Assembly (NCBI GenBank): GCA_009746045.1
Contig: RPFO01000050.1
Span: forward strand, 976,881 to 1,040,880
Direction of reading: 5' to 3'
Origin: Mesostigma viride
Taxonomy: Eukaryota > Streptophyta > Mesostigmatophyceae > Mesostigmatales > Mesostigmataceae
Length of the DNA stretch: 64,000 bases
Shown here: piece after piece, positions 1 through 10,505 of the stretch
Numbering within the stretch: position 1 is the stretch's first letter
Layout of the letters: every line of letters begins with the position of its first letter
The notes under the pieces: model-generated
Database searches by the model: none
Told to the model about the DNA's origin: nothing
Seen by the model: the letters and a program-made list of their open reading frames with translations, nothing else
Translations under genes and position numbers: made by a program

Positions 1-397
1 TATCACCAGATCTCTGTTCTGCCTTGTCACCAGATCTCTCCACAGGTGCAGCCAGAGATGTGCCTGCATCCAAGATCCTGCACTGGAGGTATTGCAAGAG
101 ATCCACCAGTTCTGACGATCGTGGACCCACGAGATCCGCCTGACTCACCGCCACTCCGACGGATGAATTGAGCTCATCCAAAGCCCCCAGGGCAGCAAAG
201 AGAGAGTCGCTTTTTGGGAGCTTCGCACCACCTCCTATGGCGGACGTGAGCCCCGTGTCCCCGGTTTTCGTGTATATCCGCATGATAACACGTGCTGAGA
301 ATTTGTGCGACCAGTAATCGCACGGATGCGACCTTCCCCGCTTCTCTGGAGCGCCTGATTCGCAAACGGGGTAGCTTTTTTGGGTGCTTGCGAGTAA
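1..397. other. No gene recognised; upstream of primase
   Basis: No reading frame here resembles a known protein. A direct repeat of TCACCAGATCTCT occurs in the first 40 bases. An in-frame TAA at 395-397 lies directly before the primase ATG, so the primase does not extend upstream in this frame. Confidence 0.4.
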
Positions 398-1876
398 ATG
401 ACCACGTCAGCGCCCAGAGAGAAGTGGCAGCGTCCGGGCTTTTCCAGAGCCACCAACTGGGTGGTGCAAATGGAGCTGATTGTGGACAAGGATGAGGAGT
501 ACACCCACTTGTTTTTGGATGGATTCAGGGGGGGAAGATGTTTGTGGACCGGGAGGACCTGTTGGACTTTTACAAAAGAGTGGCCTATGATGGCATGAGG
601 AACACTCCCAACTTCATTGTCGAGCAAAAGCCAAAAACTGGCATCTTTCCTCTCTTTTTCGACCTGGATTGCGTGGATTCAAGGGATCTCGGGGATGATG
701 TCGTAAAGGTGTGGCTTCCTCTCATGCAAAGTGTGATGGGGGAGTGTCTGCCCTCTTCCACAGATACATCCATGGTGATATGCAGGGCTCCCTTGAAGGA
801 GACCAGCACTGGAGCCTTCAAGACCGGTTTCCACGTGCACTTCCCGTCCGTGCCAATGGACGTCTTCAACGCGATCCTGCTGCGTTCCATCATCGTGGAG
901 AAACTGCACACCGAGTTGGGGCCCAGGCCGGAAAACAACACGTGGACGGAGGTGGTCGACCCGTCAGTCCTCCTGGACAACGGCCTGCGCATGTTGTGGA
1001 GCTGGAAATGCGTGAGGTGTCCCGACTGCTGCAAGGCGGCGAGGGCTCTCGAGAAGGAGCACGGGCCGTGCAAGAGACAGTGGGGGGAAGAGGAGTACTG
1101 CAGGTGCGATCTGTGTTGGGCCAAGAAGAACAGGGTGTGCCCGAACGGGTCCTGTCGCTACGGGAAGGTGCACGAGAGTCGCTCGTACCAACCGTGGGGG
1201 GAGATGGACGCCAACGGAGTGGTCACGCACGAGTACACACCCGACGAGATCAGGAAGGATCCGGTGAAGTTCCTGCAAATGACTTCTGTGCGCGCCTTCG
1301 ACGGCGCCGACCCCGCGATCATCGTGAGCGTGGCCATGCCGGCATGGTACGACGAGGACAACTGCGTCACCTCGTCGGAGATGAAGACAAAGAGGCGCAA
1401 GAAGTTTAAAAGCTGAAGACCGAGGGCGCCGAGAAGGAAGCGGTACGCTTTGGGCTGCATAGTGACGAGGGGGTGCCGTCCTCGTCCCCACTATACGCGG
1501 CTGTGGAGAAGGCGGTACGTTCCATGGCCCCACGGGAGTGTCCAGGGTGTATCAGCGGGGGCAAGGGGTGCACGCCGTGTACTCTGCGTGGACCCATCAC
1601 AGGGAGTGTCTGAACGTGGGTAGGGAGCACGCGAGCAACAACGTCTGGTTCTCGATCTCTTTCCAAGGCATCTCACAGCGGTGTTTCGACGACGGGTGCG
1701 CGGGGTACGCGTCTGACCCCGCGCCTATCCCCGAGTCCGCGCACCGAGTGCTGTTCCTCCCGTCGCTGGACGTGGCGGAGGCGCAAAGCAATCAGACAAT
1801 GGTGTCGGCGTTAAACCTGGCCCAGAAAATCTCAGCCCCTCGGAGGAGGTGCGCTGGGGCGTGGAAGCGGAAGTGA
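398..1876 (+). CDS. Archaeo-eukaryotic (UL52/NCLDV-type) DNA primase, frameshifted
   Basis: This gene makes RNA primers for viral DNA replication. Read through three single-base losses it gives about 493 residues. Visible signatures in order are: an N-terminal YTHLFLDG segment; the metal-binding motif FFDLDC near residue 88; TGFHVHFP near 145; the VDPSVL..NGLRMLWSWK segment near 190-205; a Cys-rich stretch and SCRYGKVHESRSYQPW; and a C-terminal zinc region (HASNNVWFSI, GISQRCFDDGC). This order is that of primases in giant viruses and herpes UL52. The frame breaks fall at a G run near 527, an A run near 1408 and a G run near 1574. Each is repaired by one added base, and the corrected length is a multiple of three. 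Whether the gene is truly broken or the breaks are sequence errors cannot be settled here. The 3' end overlaps the convergent gene at 1725-2594. Confidence 0.82.
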
Positions 1877-2594
1877 TTACACCGCCGAACGAGTAGGGCA
1901 CGTAGGGGAACATGAGGGGGCACAGACTCTCGAAATCTGTAAACAGTTCTGGCCTGCTAACGAGTGCGATGGGAACGTTGCCGTGTTTGTATTGATCGCT
2001 GACCGTTGATGAATTGGGAATAAACAACACATTTTGACTCTTTAAGAAAGACTGGTCGCTGTTACTAGGCATGAATGCAACACAGCGCAGGAACACGTTG
2101 GACAAATAGGACGAGTGACTAGGAAAGTTCATGCCCACCACGTCCCTCGCCATCTCCATGCGCGCTTCGAAGGGGCGGGACAACTGGCTCTTGCGGGCGA
2201 ATGCGAGACAGTCGTGCACCACAAACGAGGTCTTCAGCCCGTCGCGAGCCAGCACGCCCTGCAGCACTGTGCCCTTGAACAGTTTGGTCTTGAATGGCGG
2301 CATGCGCACGACGTACACCCCCTTGTCCCAGTGGATAAGAGAGCACACCGTTCGGCCGCCGCGGATGCGCACGAGAGCGAGCAGGCAGTGCACGCCGGGC
2401 GTGAAGTCGCATATCCAATAGCCGCCCGGCCCGAGCTCCCTCACAACACCGCTAACGCTGTCCGCGTACTGCACGAAAGGTCGGGGGGTGTGCGTGGTCC
2501 TGCACGCAGCCGCCACCGCCTTGAGGACGTCCCCCTCCTCGCGGCGGCTGGCTGGCCGCATCGTCCACAGCCCGAAGTGGCACGTGTCCGCCAT
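1725..2594 (-). CDS. mRNA guanylyltransferase-like protein, degenerate
   Basis: The 289-residue product resembles the nucleotidyltransferase domain of viral mRNA capping enzymes, which add GMP to RNA 5' ends. A GVHCLLAL strand near residue 63 sits where active enzymes have the KxDG lysine motif. GTVLQGVLARDG, followed by SFVVHDCLAFA near residue 123, resembles motifs III and IIIa. The lysine nucleophile and the aspartate of motif I are not visible, so catalysis is doubtful; a structural or regulatory subunit is possible. I chose the ATG at 2594, which is followed by MADTCHFG, over an upstream GTG at 2615. The C-terminal 50 residues overlap the end of the primase on the other strand and are low-complexity, so the true stop may lie earlier if there is an indel. 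Confidence 0.5.
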   Translation of the reverse strand: MADTCHFGLWTMRPASRREEGDVLKAVAAACRTTHTPRPFVQYADSVSGVVRELGPGGYWICDFTPGVHCLLALVRIRGGRTVCSLIHWDKGVYVVRMPPFKTKLFKGTVLQGVLARDGLKTSFVVHDCLAFARKSQLSRPFEARMEMARDVVGMNFPSHSSYLSNVFLRCVAFMPSNSDQSFLKSQNVLFIPNSSTVSDQYKHGNVPIALVSRPELFTDFESLCPLMFPYVPYSFGGVITSASTPQRTSSEGLRFSGPGLTPTPLSDCFAPPPRPATGGTALGARTRG

Positions 2595-2654
2595 CGGTAG
2601 CGCGTATAACACCACGGTGGCATTTTTTTGGGAACGACGGAGGCGCGGACAGTG

Positions 2655-5600
2655 TTACGTGACAGTGCGCGTAATGTCGTTGATCCAATTTCGAACATTC
2701 TCGTCTCCGATTTGATGAGACAGATTCCTCATGGAAATCAATATCCTTCTCAGTTTGTCAAATTCCGCCTGTATGGCGTCACGCTCCCTCTGGACCCTGA
2801 CCCCATCGCCGTAATAATTATCCCTCTGACCGGTGATGAGAAGGATCTCTCCATTTAATTCGTCGATCTGTCTCTTGTATCTGTCGTCAATTGTCAATAG
2901 ATCTCTCTTCAGCCATTCCTCTCTCTCGCGCGTCCGTTTCAGTTCATCCTTATTTACTGTTAGTTCGCCTTCCAGCGCGAGTTTTTCCTCATTCAGTTTA
3001 TCCTTCTCTGACGACAACTGGCCAACGCGACTACCCAGCAATTGTCTTTCCTCGGTCAAACGTCGTATCTCCGCGTCCTTCTGCGCGCCTTTGACAGTGG
3101 CCTCGCCCAACGCATCCTGTGCCGTGTCCCTTTCACTCTTCAGGTTTCTTATTAACTCTCGTAGCCCATGCACTTCGGCTCTCGCCACAAACAAATTGCC
3201 GTTTGCGCTGTCGAGAGCTTGTTTGGAATTTGTTATCTCTCCGTCTTTTAACGCCAGTTGTGCACCGAGATCTAACACCGATTGCTCGAGGGAGGCCTTC
3301 ATTCTGTTGTACTCGGCATCGTACGCAGCCTTCGTCGCCTTCTCTCGGGCCGAGTGAACTTGTCTGATATTGGCGATCTCAGCGTCCTTTCCCGCCAGTT
3401 CCCTCACCTTATTATCCAGTTCGACACGGGCGGCGACGACGGACCTTTCATGAGCGTCTCTCAGCTCTTTTTCTTTGGCCGCGTGTTCCTGCACGAGTGT
3501 GGACACGCGGCCCTCGAGAACATTCTTATCTTGTTGCGCCTGAACGAGGGACGCCTCCTTGCTCTTCACCTCCCTGTCGAGCCGGTCCTTCTCCTGTGTC
3601 GCCTGGTCGAGCAGGTCCTGCGTGGCTGCCTCCTTCGCCTGTAATTTGGCATAGCCCTCCATCCATGCCCGGAGGGTTGTTGTAAGGTCGGCTATCTCGT
3701 TCTCCTTCTCGCCCACCGTTTTATTGGCCGCGTCGATATCCAATTGCAGTTGTTGGTTATCACCTATCTGTTTTTGCAACTGACCCTCCTTGTCCCTCAG
3801 CGCTTGTGCACCGGAGCTGACCTGATCCTGGAGAATCGAGATTCGCGTGTTTTGAGCCGATTCGACACCTTTCAAACGGGTGATCTCGCCCGCCGCCATC
3901 ACGCCCTCTTGTTCGAGCTGTGCGACCCGCGCTTGGGACTCTGTCAATTGCGTTTGTGCCGCATTCAACTGTTCTCCCAAACTCCGATTGTTTTGTATCA
4001 GGATGTCGACCTCGGCCGCGCGGGCCGTGGCTTCACCATCCAGTCTCTTCACCTCACCCTGTGCTTTGTCGAGTTCGACTTTCAGTTGAGTGACGATGAT
4101 GACCGCGTTTGCGATCTCCGCGTTTTTTGCGGCCAAGTCCGCTATCACCGAGGCCGCTTGTGCGCGCTCGGTGGCGAGGGTATGCTGTGCCAATACCAAC
4201 AGGGCATTGAGTTGATTTATCTCGTCATCCTTGCGAGCGATCGCCGCGTCATGGCCCGCTATAACCGTTTGTGCCGCCTTCAACTCGGTAGTCAATGTGG
4301 CGGCGGCGGCTTGTGACTTTTGCAACTCTCCGCGGACTTCGTCAACGACTTTCCGACCAACTTCCAAGGTAGCATTGAGCCGTGTCACCTCTGCCTTTTT
4401 TTCTTCAGCATCCTTGGCGGCACTCGCGGCTTCTGACTTCTTTTTTGCTAGTTCTTTATTCAAACCTTTGATTTTTTCGCCATCTGTTTGGGTTTGTTTC
4501 TTCAGTTGGGCAATGTTCTTCTCCAGAGTGACGGCGGCGGCTTGTGACTTTTGCAACTCTCCGCGGACTTCGTCAACGACCTTCCGACCAACTTCCAAGG
4601 TAGCATTGAGCCGTGTCACCTCTGCCTTTTTTTCTTCAGCATCCTTGGCGGCACTCGCGGCTTCTGACTTCTTTTTTGCTAGTTCTTTATTCAAACCTTT
4701 GATTTTTTCGCCATCTGTTTGGGTTTGTTTCTTCAGTCGGGCAATGTTCTTCTCCAGAGTGACGGCGGCGGCTTGTGACTTTTGCAACTCTCCGCGGACT
4801 TCGTCAACGACCTTCCGACCAACTTCCAAGGTAGCATTGAGCCGTGTCACCTCTGCCTTTTTTTCTTCAGCATCCTTGGCGGCACTCGCGGCTTCTGACT
4901 TCTTTTTTGCTAGTTCTTTATTCAAACCTTTGATTTTTTCGCCATCTGTTTGGGTTTGTTTCTTCAGTCGGGCAATGTTCTTCTCCAGAGTGACGACCTC
5001 TTTATCCAGCTCAGACGCAGCCTTGTTGGCGTTTTTCAGCTTATCTCCAAGTTGCCTGAGTGACTCTTTCCGTTCCTCGACGGCCTTTTCAGCATCTTGC
5101 ACCTTATTCTGAAGCCCCTTGTTCTCGATCTCTTTAGCCTGTATATCCCGCTGCAGACCGTCCGCCTTGTCGGCAGCGCCCTTTGCCTTGTTGCGCAGGT
5201 CGTCTGCCTCTCTCACGAGCCTTTCCTTCTCTTTATTCGCATCGTCCACCTCCTTCTGTTTGTCTTTCACGGCTTCCTCGTTCTCCTTCTCCTTGACAGC
5301 GGCCTCTGCGATCTTCGTGTTCAAGGAAGACACCTCGGCCTTCGAAGCAGCCAACTGAGTGTCTTTCGCAGCGACCTCCGCCTCTTTTTTCCTCAAACCC
5401 GCTTGCACGTTCGCCAGCTCACCCCGCGCCGTGTCGAGCTTTGTCTGCGCCGTTTTCAGCTTCTCCTCCGTCCTCTTGGCCTCCTCCTCCTTACGTCTCA
5501 CTTCACCCTCCAGCGTCTGCTCGCGTTCCTTCCCCGCTTTGATCTGCCCTTTCAGCTCCTCCGCCTTCGTATTCTGCGCCTTGAGCTCCTCTGCAGTTTT

Positions 5601-8600
5601 AGTACTCTCTTCTTTCTGTTGCGCCAACTCCGTCTCTTGTTCTTTCAGCTTGGCCTCCGCTTCCGTGTTGAGGCGCCTCTGCTCCTTGAGATTGGCCTGG
5701 GCATTTGCCAATTCTTTCTCTTTGGCATCCCTGGCCTTGTGGGCACTGTCCAATTCGGTCTCCTTGGTGCGCAATTGCGAGGTAAGGCCGGCGCTCTCCT
5801 CCTCCGCCCTCTTCTGTCCCGCTTGCGCCGATTTAAGCTCATCGTTCAATGCCTTCTGCTCGTTCTTGAGTGCGGCGACGGCTTGCTCGGCGGCCCTCAG
5901 ATTACCTTTGGCGCCTTCCAGCTCCTTTGCATTTTTTTCAAGCTCTGCCTCGTACGCGTCATGCACGCGTTCCAGCTCTGCAGCCAATTCTTCCGCCGCA
6001 TCCTGCGCGTCATTGGCTTGTTGCTTTACTATATCCAACTGCTTCTTCACATCATCGACATCGCGTTCTTTCTCTGCCAGCAGCCTTTTGTTGGTGTCCC
6101 GGGCTTGCCTAGCCGCGTTTTCGACGGCAAAAAGTTGATCCATCAACTCGTCCAGTTCTTTTGCGGAGGCCTCTTTCGTCTCTTCCAGTTCTTTTGCGGA
6201 GGCCTCTTTCGTCTCTTCCAGTTCTTTTGCAGAGGCCTCTTTCATCTCTTCCAGTTCTTTTGCGGAGGCCTGTTTTATCTCTTCCATCTTACTCTTGATT
6301 GCCTTTGCTTCCGTTTCAAACTGTTCCGCCTGCTCCACCCCCTTCGCAAAGGCTTTCTGCAACTCCTCCTCCGCCTCTCTGAGTTTCAGTTCACTCGCCT
6401 GCTTCTCCTCCGTTGCCTTATCCAACTGGGCATTTTTTTCACGCAGGGCCTCTTGCAACTCGACCTCCTTCGCGTCATGCAGTGCCGAGGTCTTTTCCAG
6501 CTCTTTCACTCTTTCCAATTCCTTTTGCAACGCCGCCTCTTGCGCCCGCAACTCCTCCTCCTTGACGTCCAACTCGGACTGCAATCGCTTCTCCGTCGCA
6601 GCAGAACGCGTCTTCTCGGCGGCAATCTCCTCCTCCGCCCTCTTCTGTCCCGCTTGCGCCGCTTTAAGCTGACCGTTCAATTCTGTCTGTGCGGCCTTTA
6701 GTGCGGCAACAGATTTCTCAGCGCCCGTCACCCTGTCTTTGGCTTTCTCCAGCTCCGCCTCGTACGCGGAGGTCACGCGGTCCAGCTCTGCAGCCAATTC
6801 TTCCGCTGCGTCCTGCGCGGCTTCGGCTTGTTTCTTCAATAACTCTGACTCCTCCCTCTTGGCAGCAACCTCTCGCTCTTTCTGTGCCAGCAGGCGCTTG
6901 TGTTCCATCACGACCGTGTTATCCACCACTTTGGCTTCATCGATTTGCTCTTTCAACTCCTCCAGTTCTGTTTCTGCCTCCGCGAGTATCAGGTCGGTGG
7001 CCTCCTTCGCCTTTTTTGCCTCGTCCAACTGGGCATTTTTTTCACGCAGGGCCTCTTGCAACTCGGCCTCCTTCGCGTCATGCAGTGCCGAGGTCTTTTC
7101 CAGCTCTTTCACTCTTTTCAATTCCCTTTGCAACACCGCCTCTTGCGCCCGCAACTCCTCCTCCTTGACGTCCAACTCCGACTGCAATCGCTTCTCCGTC
7201 GCAGCAGAACGCGTCTTCTCGGCGGCGGCCTCCTCCTCCGCCCGCTGCTTCCCCGCCAAAGCGTCTTGCAGCTGTCCCGCCAGCCTCCTCTGCTCGGCTG
7301 TCAATGTCCGCACCGATTCCTCGGCGGCGGCTAGCTCGGACCTCGCACTCTTCAACTCCTCCGCGGCACGGGCTTTGTCCAACTCAGCCGCGGCACGGGC
7401 TTTGTCCAACTCCTTTTTAAGTCTATCCGCCTCCGCCTCCGCCACAATTTTCGCGGCCCCTGCGCGTGCATAACTCACTGCCAATTTCCGTCTCGCACTT
7501 GTTAACTCTTCCTTTTTACTGTCCAATTCCGCTTTGAGTTGTTCGTGAGCCTCTGTTATTTCCTTCAGCTTTTTGTCTTTGTCTGCCGCGGACTGCCCCT
7601 CTTTTTCCTTGATTTCTTGCACCTGCCTCTCGAACTGTTCTTCATTTTTCTTTCCGTCCTCGATCGCCTTTTTCAGCTCCTTATCCGCATCTAGGAATTT
7701 CTGATGCGATTCATTTGCCGCCGTTGTCGCCTTCCCCAATTGCCCCTTATTCTCGTCGAGTTCCGCTCGCAACCTGGCCTCCTCCGCGCCCCGCAGGTCC
7801 GCGCTCTTCTCCAGCTGTCGCACTCTATCCAATCCCCTTTGCACCACCTCCTCCTGAGCCCTTATCGCACCGTCCTTTGCTGCCAAATCCTCTTGCAAAC
7901 GCCTCGCCGTCTCAGCGGAACGCCTCTGCTCCTCCGCGAGACTGTCGCGCGCGCCAGATAACTCGGATGAAAGTTCTCGAATCCTATCGTTGGCCTCGCG
8001 AAGACTGCGCTCGGCGGCCTCCTTGGCGGCAGTCACTTTCTGCAGCTCTTTCGTTATATCGGCGTGTCGCTTTTCCAATCTCTCTATGGTAGCTTTCAAG
8101 TCTATCTCCTTCGATTGCAGCTCTGTTATCTCCTTCCTTGTTGCTTCCGCCTGCGCGGAGTGGTCGGCTTCCAGCGCGGCAATCCTCTCCTGCACTTTCG
8201 TCAACTCCTCCCCCTTCTTGTCCAATGACTGTTGAGCCCTGCCCAAACGCTCCTCGCCTTCCTTCCGTTCCTTCTCGCTTTCCTCCAGCATCTTCTGGAG
8301 CTCCTTTACCTTATTGTGCGCCTGGTTGATGGTGTCGCCCTCGTCGATCGTGTCTTTTGGTACCTGAAACCCCGTCTGACCGACACCAACGGGTGCAACG
8401 GTTGTGTCGGTATCTGTTATCTGGGGCGCGGTGGGCAGCGCCTGTGACTTGTTGATCACAAACCCGCGGACCTTTTCCAGAAGGTCTCTCAAGGGCTGAT
8501 CGCGTGGACTCGTACGTGCTTGACCAGCTTTTTCTCGCATGTCTTCGTTAGCCTCAATCGACTTAGCGAGGGCTTTTACGATAATCGCTTTTAACATTTC

Positions 8601-10505
8601 CTCGCGTTGCTCGTATGTCATGTCCTTGATGCTCTCCCGAAACTTCTCCCTGTCTGTCTTCTTCTGTTCCTTCGGCGCTTCTCCAATTTGCTCTGTGTTC
8701 AAAAAAAAAAAGCCGGGATGCTCCTGTCGGTCTACGCCTGTCTTGGGGCTCGGTTGCGAATCTCCCGGCGCAATGCTTCTTTGGTCTAACAGCTTTGGGA
8801 AAAGGCGGTCGATGCCCGCCTTCTTCGTCCCTGTCTTTCTATCCTGTATCAACCAAGGCTGGGTCCAAACAATTTCGGGTTTTTCTATCGGTGGCGGCGT
8901 GGGTTCAGCTGGACGAACCTCTTGCTTGCGGAGTTCGGTCTGGGGCTCCATCGCCACAGGGGCGTCGCCCCTAGCCATCACCCCCACAGCTGTAGATCTG
9001 TTGGGGCGACTGTGGGGACTGTTGAGTGCCGCAAGAAGCTCTCTAATCTTGTCATCGTCCCCTGGATTGGTTTTCTGTGAAATTAACTTTTGTTCTTCGA
9101 CAGTTAAACGTTTCCATAACGCTGAATTGGTATCAATTTTGTGAAGTGGCTTATCTTTTTCAACTGGTTTGGTTTTCCCCTGGGTGCCCACCCCGGGATC
9201 TGGTTGGACAGGTGTCGGAGTTTCTTCTTTTTCTCTACGTTCCCGTGCCTCCTTTTCCTTATAAGCTCTGTCACGCCTGTCCTTCTCGTCCTTCTCCTTC
9301 TTCTTTTCCCACTCTTTGCGCGCTGTATCCATAATTTTGTTCGCATTTGTCGCTCGTTCCTCGACAGAACTCTGTCTTTCTTTTACTGCCTGCACGTTTT
9401 GATAGGCAATTTCATGCAGCAATTTCTCTGCGTATGCGTCAATATCTGCGCCCTCTTCGTTTATAGGCTTTGTGTCTGGCAGTGATCTGACCAGGGTTTT
9501 TAACTTTTCAGCAGCCGCATTCGCAACATCCATATTGGTGGGGATATGATAAAGTCCACCTGGCGCATCAGGAAATATAAGGTGTTCTTCAAGTGCCTGC
9601 CTATCGGCTCCCTTGTACAAAATAGCCACACGTTTGGCATCTTCGGCAGCTTCTTGCATTTGTTGTACGCCGGGATGGATGGGTTCAGTGTCGACATTGA
9701 TTTTAGGACGTTCTTTACCCTCGCGCAAATCGTCCAACCTTCTTTTAATGTCTTCGTCTAAATCGAACAATACCCCCTTCTCATGTCCAACACCGTAATT
9801 ATCCAACGACCTCGCGCGTAACACTTCAAACCACTTGTCGGGGTATTTAGCTTGCAGCTCTTTTAGGCCGTCCTCGGGATCAATCAAGTACCTCGCCTTT
9901 GATCCATTGGCGTTAGTAAACCAATGGTCAAAAGTTTTTTGCGCGGCCTCTGCAAACTTTTGCTTGTAGGGGTCGGAGGAGGTAATGTTGGCTGCTACAA
10001 ACTTCTTTGCGTCGTCCAGATTATCCCTCACTCGCGCTTTTACTCTTTCGTAAATCTCCGCCTCTTCCGCGCCCATACCCTCTGGCACACCCCCCGGCTT
10101 CTCCTCTAACTCGACATCCACGTCGTCCCATTTGTGCGCATCGAGATCGTCTCCGCGCGATGTAGGCGTGCTAGCGCTCCCGTCCGAGCTACCGTTCGGA
10201 GAGGGGGGCGAACCCTTTACATCGCCCCCACCCCCTTTATTGGCCGCGGTCTTTATCCTAGCCGGCTTGGCTGGCACCGCGCCCTCGCTTTCGATGCCCC
10301 CGTTGTCCCCCGTCCCGTGCACCGGGGCCGCGTACACGAGCTGCTGCTTGAGCCACTTCCACTTCTTCAGGTTGTCCGGCAGGTCCCTCACGAGCGCGCT
10401 CTCCTCCTCCGTACTCGCCCCCCCTCGTCGGAGCACGTTCAGCGCGTGCATGACAGCCAGCTCCGTCTTCACGAGCATCTCTCGGAGCAGCGGTACGGTC
10501 AGCAT
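2655..10505 (-). CDS. Giant coiled-coil protein (2616 aa)
   Basis: One uninterrupted frame of 2616 residues runs from ATG at 10505. The first ~560 residues are mixed, acidic and Pro/Gly-containing. From about residue 800 to 2560 the protein is almost entirely Lys/Glu/Ala/Leu heptads (EELKSARSEL, RLKKELDKAR), which indicates a very long alpha-helical coiled coil of myosin or SMC-tail type. No ATPase head or signal peptide is visible. Three consecutive 77-residue repeats and a four-fold 11-residue repeat (KEASAKELEET) lie inside, plus an older internal duplication (6410-6680 against 7015-7240). The protein may be a tegument, scaffold or fibre component; this is inference from shape only. It is flanked by a divergent gene at 10654. 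It is notable that this longest frame has no break while many neighbours do. Confidence 0.85.
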   Translation of the reverse strand: MLTVPLLREMLVKTELAVMHALNVLRRGGASTEEESALVRDLPDNLKKWKWLKQQLVYAAPVHGTGDNGGIESEGAVPAKPARIKTAANKGGGGDVKGSPPSPNGSSDGSASTPTSRGDDLDAHKWDDVDVELEEKPGGVPEGMGAEEAEIYERVKARVRDNLDDAKKFVAANITSSDPYKQKFAEAAQKTFDHWFTNANGSKARYLIDPEDGLKELQAKYPDKWFEVLRARSLDNYGVGHEKGVLFDLDEDIKRRLDDLREGKERPKINVDTEPIHPGVQQMQEAAEDAKRVAILYKGADRQALEEHLIFPDAPGGLYHIPTNMDVANAAAEKLKTLVRSLPDTKPINEEGADIDAYAEKLLHEIAYQNVQAVKERQSSVEERATNANKIMDTARKEWEKKKEKDEKDRRDRAYKEKEARERREKEETPTPVQPDPGVGTQGKTKPVEKDKPLHKIDTNSALWKRLTVEEQKLISQKTNPGDDDKIRELLAALNSPHSRPNRSTAVGVMARGDAPVAMEPQTELRKQEVRPAEPTPPPIEKPEIVWTQPWLIQDRKTGTKKAGIDRLFPKLLDQRSIAPGDSQPSPKTGVDRQEHPGFFFLNTEQIGEAPKEQKKTDREKFRESIKDMTYEQREEMLKAIIVKALAKSIEANEDMREKAGQARTSPRDQPLRDLLEKVRGFVINKSQALPTAPQITDTDTTVAPVGVGQTGFQVPKDTIDEGDTINQAHNKVKELQKMLEESEKERKEGEERLGRAQQSLDKKGEELTKVQERIAALEADHSAQAEATRKEITELQSKEIDLKATIERLEKRHADITKELQKVTAAKEAAERSLREANDRIRELSSELSGARDSLAEEQRRSAETARRLQEDLAAKDGAIRAQEEVVQRGLDRVRQLEKSADLRGAEEARLRAELDENKGQLGKATTAANESHQKFLDADKELKKAIEDGKKNEEQFERQVQEIKEKEGQSAADKDKKLKEITEAHEQLKAELDSKKEELTSARRKLAVSYARAGAAKIVAEAEADRLKKELDKARAAAELDKARAAEELKSARSELAAAEESVRTLTAEQRRLAGQLQDALAGKQRAEEEAAAEKTRSAATEKRLQSELDVKEEELRAQEAVLQRELKRVKELEKTSALHDAKEAELQEALREKNAQLDEAKKAKEATDLILAEAETELEELKEQIDEAKVVDNTVVMEHKRLLAQKEREVAAKREESELLKKQAEAAQDAAEELAAELDRVTSAYEAELEKAKDRVTGAEKSVAALKAAQTELNGQLKAAQAGQKRAEEEIAAEKTRSAATEKRLQSELDVKEEELRAQEAALQKELERVKELEKTSALHDAKEVELQEALREKNAQLDKATEEKQASELKLREAEEELQKAFAKGVEQAEQFETEAKAIKSKMEEIKQASAKELEEMKEASAKELEETKEASAKELEETKEASAKELDELMDQLFAVENAARQARDTNKRLLAEKERDVDDVKKQLDIVKQQANDAQDAAEELAAELERVHDAYEAELEKNAKELEGAKGNLRAAEQAVAALKNEQKALNDELKSAQAGQKRAEEESAGLTSQLRTKETELDSAHKARDAKEKELANAQANLKEQRRLNTEAEAKLKEQETELAQQKEESTKTAEELKAQNTKAEELKGQIKAGKEREQTLEGEVRRKEEEAKRTEEKLKTAQTKLDTARGELANVQAGLRKKEAEVAAKDTQLAASKAEVSSLNTKIAEAAVKEKENEEAVKDKQKEVDDANKEKERLVREADDLRNKAKGAADKADGLQRDIQAKEIENKGLQNKVQDAEKAVEERKESLRQLGDKLKNANKAASELDKEVVTLEKNIARLKKQTQTDGEKIKGLNKELAKKKSEAASAAKDAEEKKAEVTRLNATLEVGRKVVDEVRGELQKSQAAAVTLEKNIARLKKQTQTDGEKIKGLNKELAKKKSEAASAAKDAEEKKAEVTRLNATLEVGRKVVDEVRGELQKSQAAAVTLEKNIAQLKKQTQTDGEKIKGLNKELAKKKSEAASAAKDAEEKKAEVTRLNATLEVGRKVVDEVRGELQKSQAAAATLTTELKAAQTVIAGHDAAIARKDDEINQLNALLVLAQHTLATERAQAASVIADLAAKNAEIANAVIIVTQLKVELDKAQGEVKRLDGEATARAAEVDILIQNNRSLGEQLNAAQTQLTESQARVAQLEQEGVMAAGEITRLKGVESAQNTRISILQDQVSSGAQALRDKEGQLQKQIGDNQQLQLDIDAANKTVGEKENEIADLTTTLRAWMEGYAKLQAKEAATQDLLDQATQEKDRLDREVKSKEASLVQAQQDKNVLEGRVSTLVQEHAAKEKELRDAHERSVVAARVELDNKVRELAGKDAEIANIRQVHSAREKATKAAYDAEYNRMKASLEQSVLDLGAQLALKDGEITNSKQALDSANGNLFVARAEVHGLRELIRNLKSERDTAQDALGEATVKGAQKDAEIRRLTEERQLLGSRVGQLSSEKDKLNEEKLALEGELTVNKDELKRTREREEWLKRDLLTIDDRYKRQIDELNGEILLITGQRDNYYGDGVRVQRERDAIQAEFDKLRRILISMRNLSHQIGDENVRNWINDITRTVT
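4306..4998 (-). repeat. Three tandem 231-bp repeats inside the coiled-coil gene
   Basis: Three nearly identical 231-bp units (77 codons, starting near VTLEKNIARLKKQ) follow one another; the spacing is read from the sequence GAGTGACG at 4527, 4758 and 4989. The copies differ at only a few bases, so the duplication is recent and kept in frame. Confidence 0.9.
6151..6282 (-). repeat. Four tandem 33-bp repeats (11-aa unit)
   Basis: TCCAGTTCTTTTGC recurs at 6151, 6184, 6217 and 6250, giving four copies of an 11-residue KEASAKELEET unit. Eleven residues is the hendecad period, compatible with a continuous coiled coil. Confidence 0.9.

Noticed and set aside
4306-6282. CRISPR-like array
   Set aside because: The repeats are directly adjacent coding units without spacers; no CRISPR pattern occurs anywhere in the window.
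5097-6701. Long plus-strand open frames opposite the coiled-coil gene (up to 534 codons)
   Set aside because: They are the reverse of Lys/Glu-rich codons, giving Leu/Phe/Ser-rich nonsense with no family pattern; the minus frame is a continuous coiled coil.
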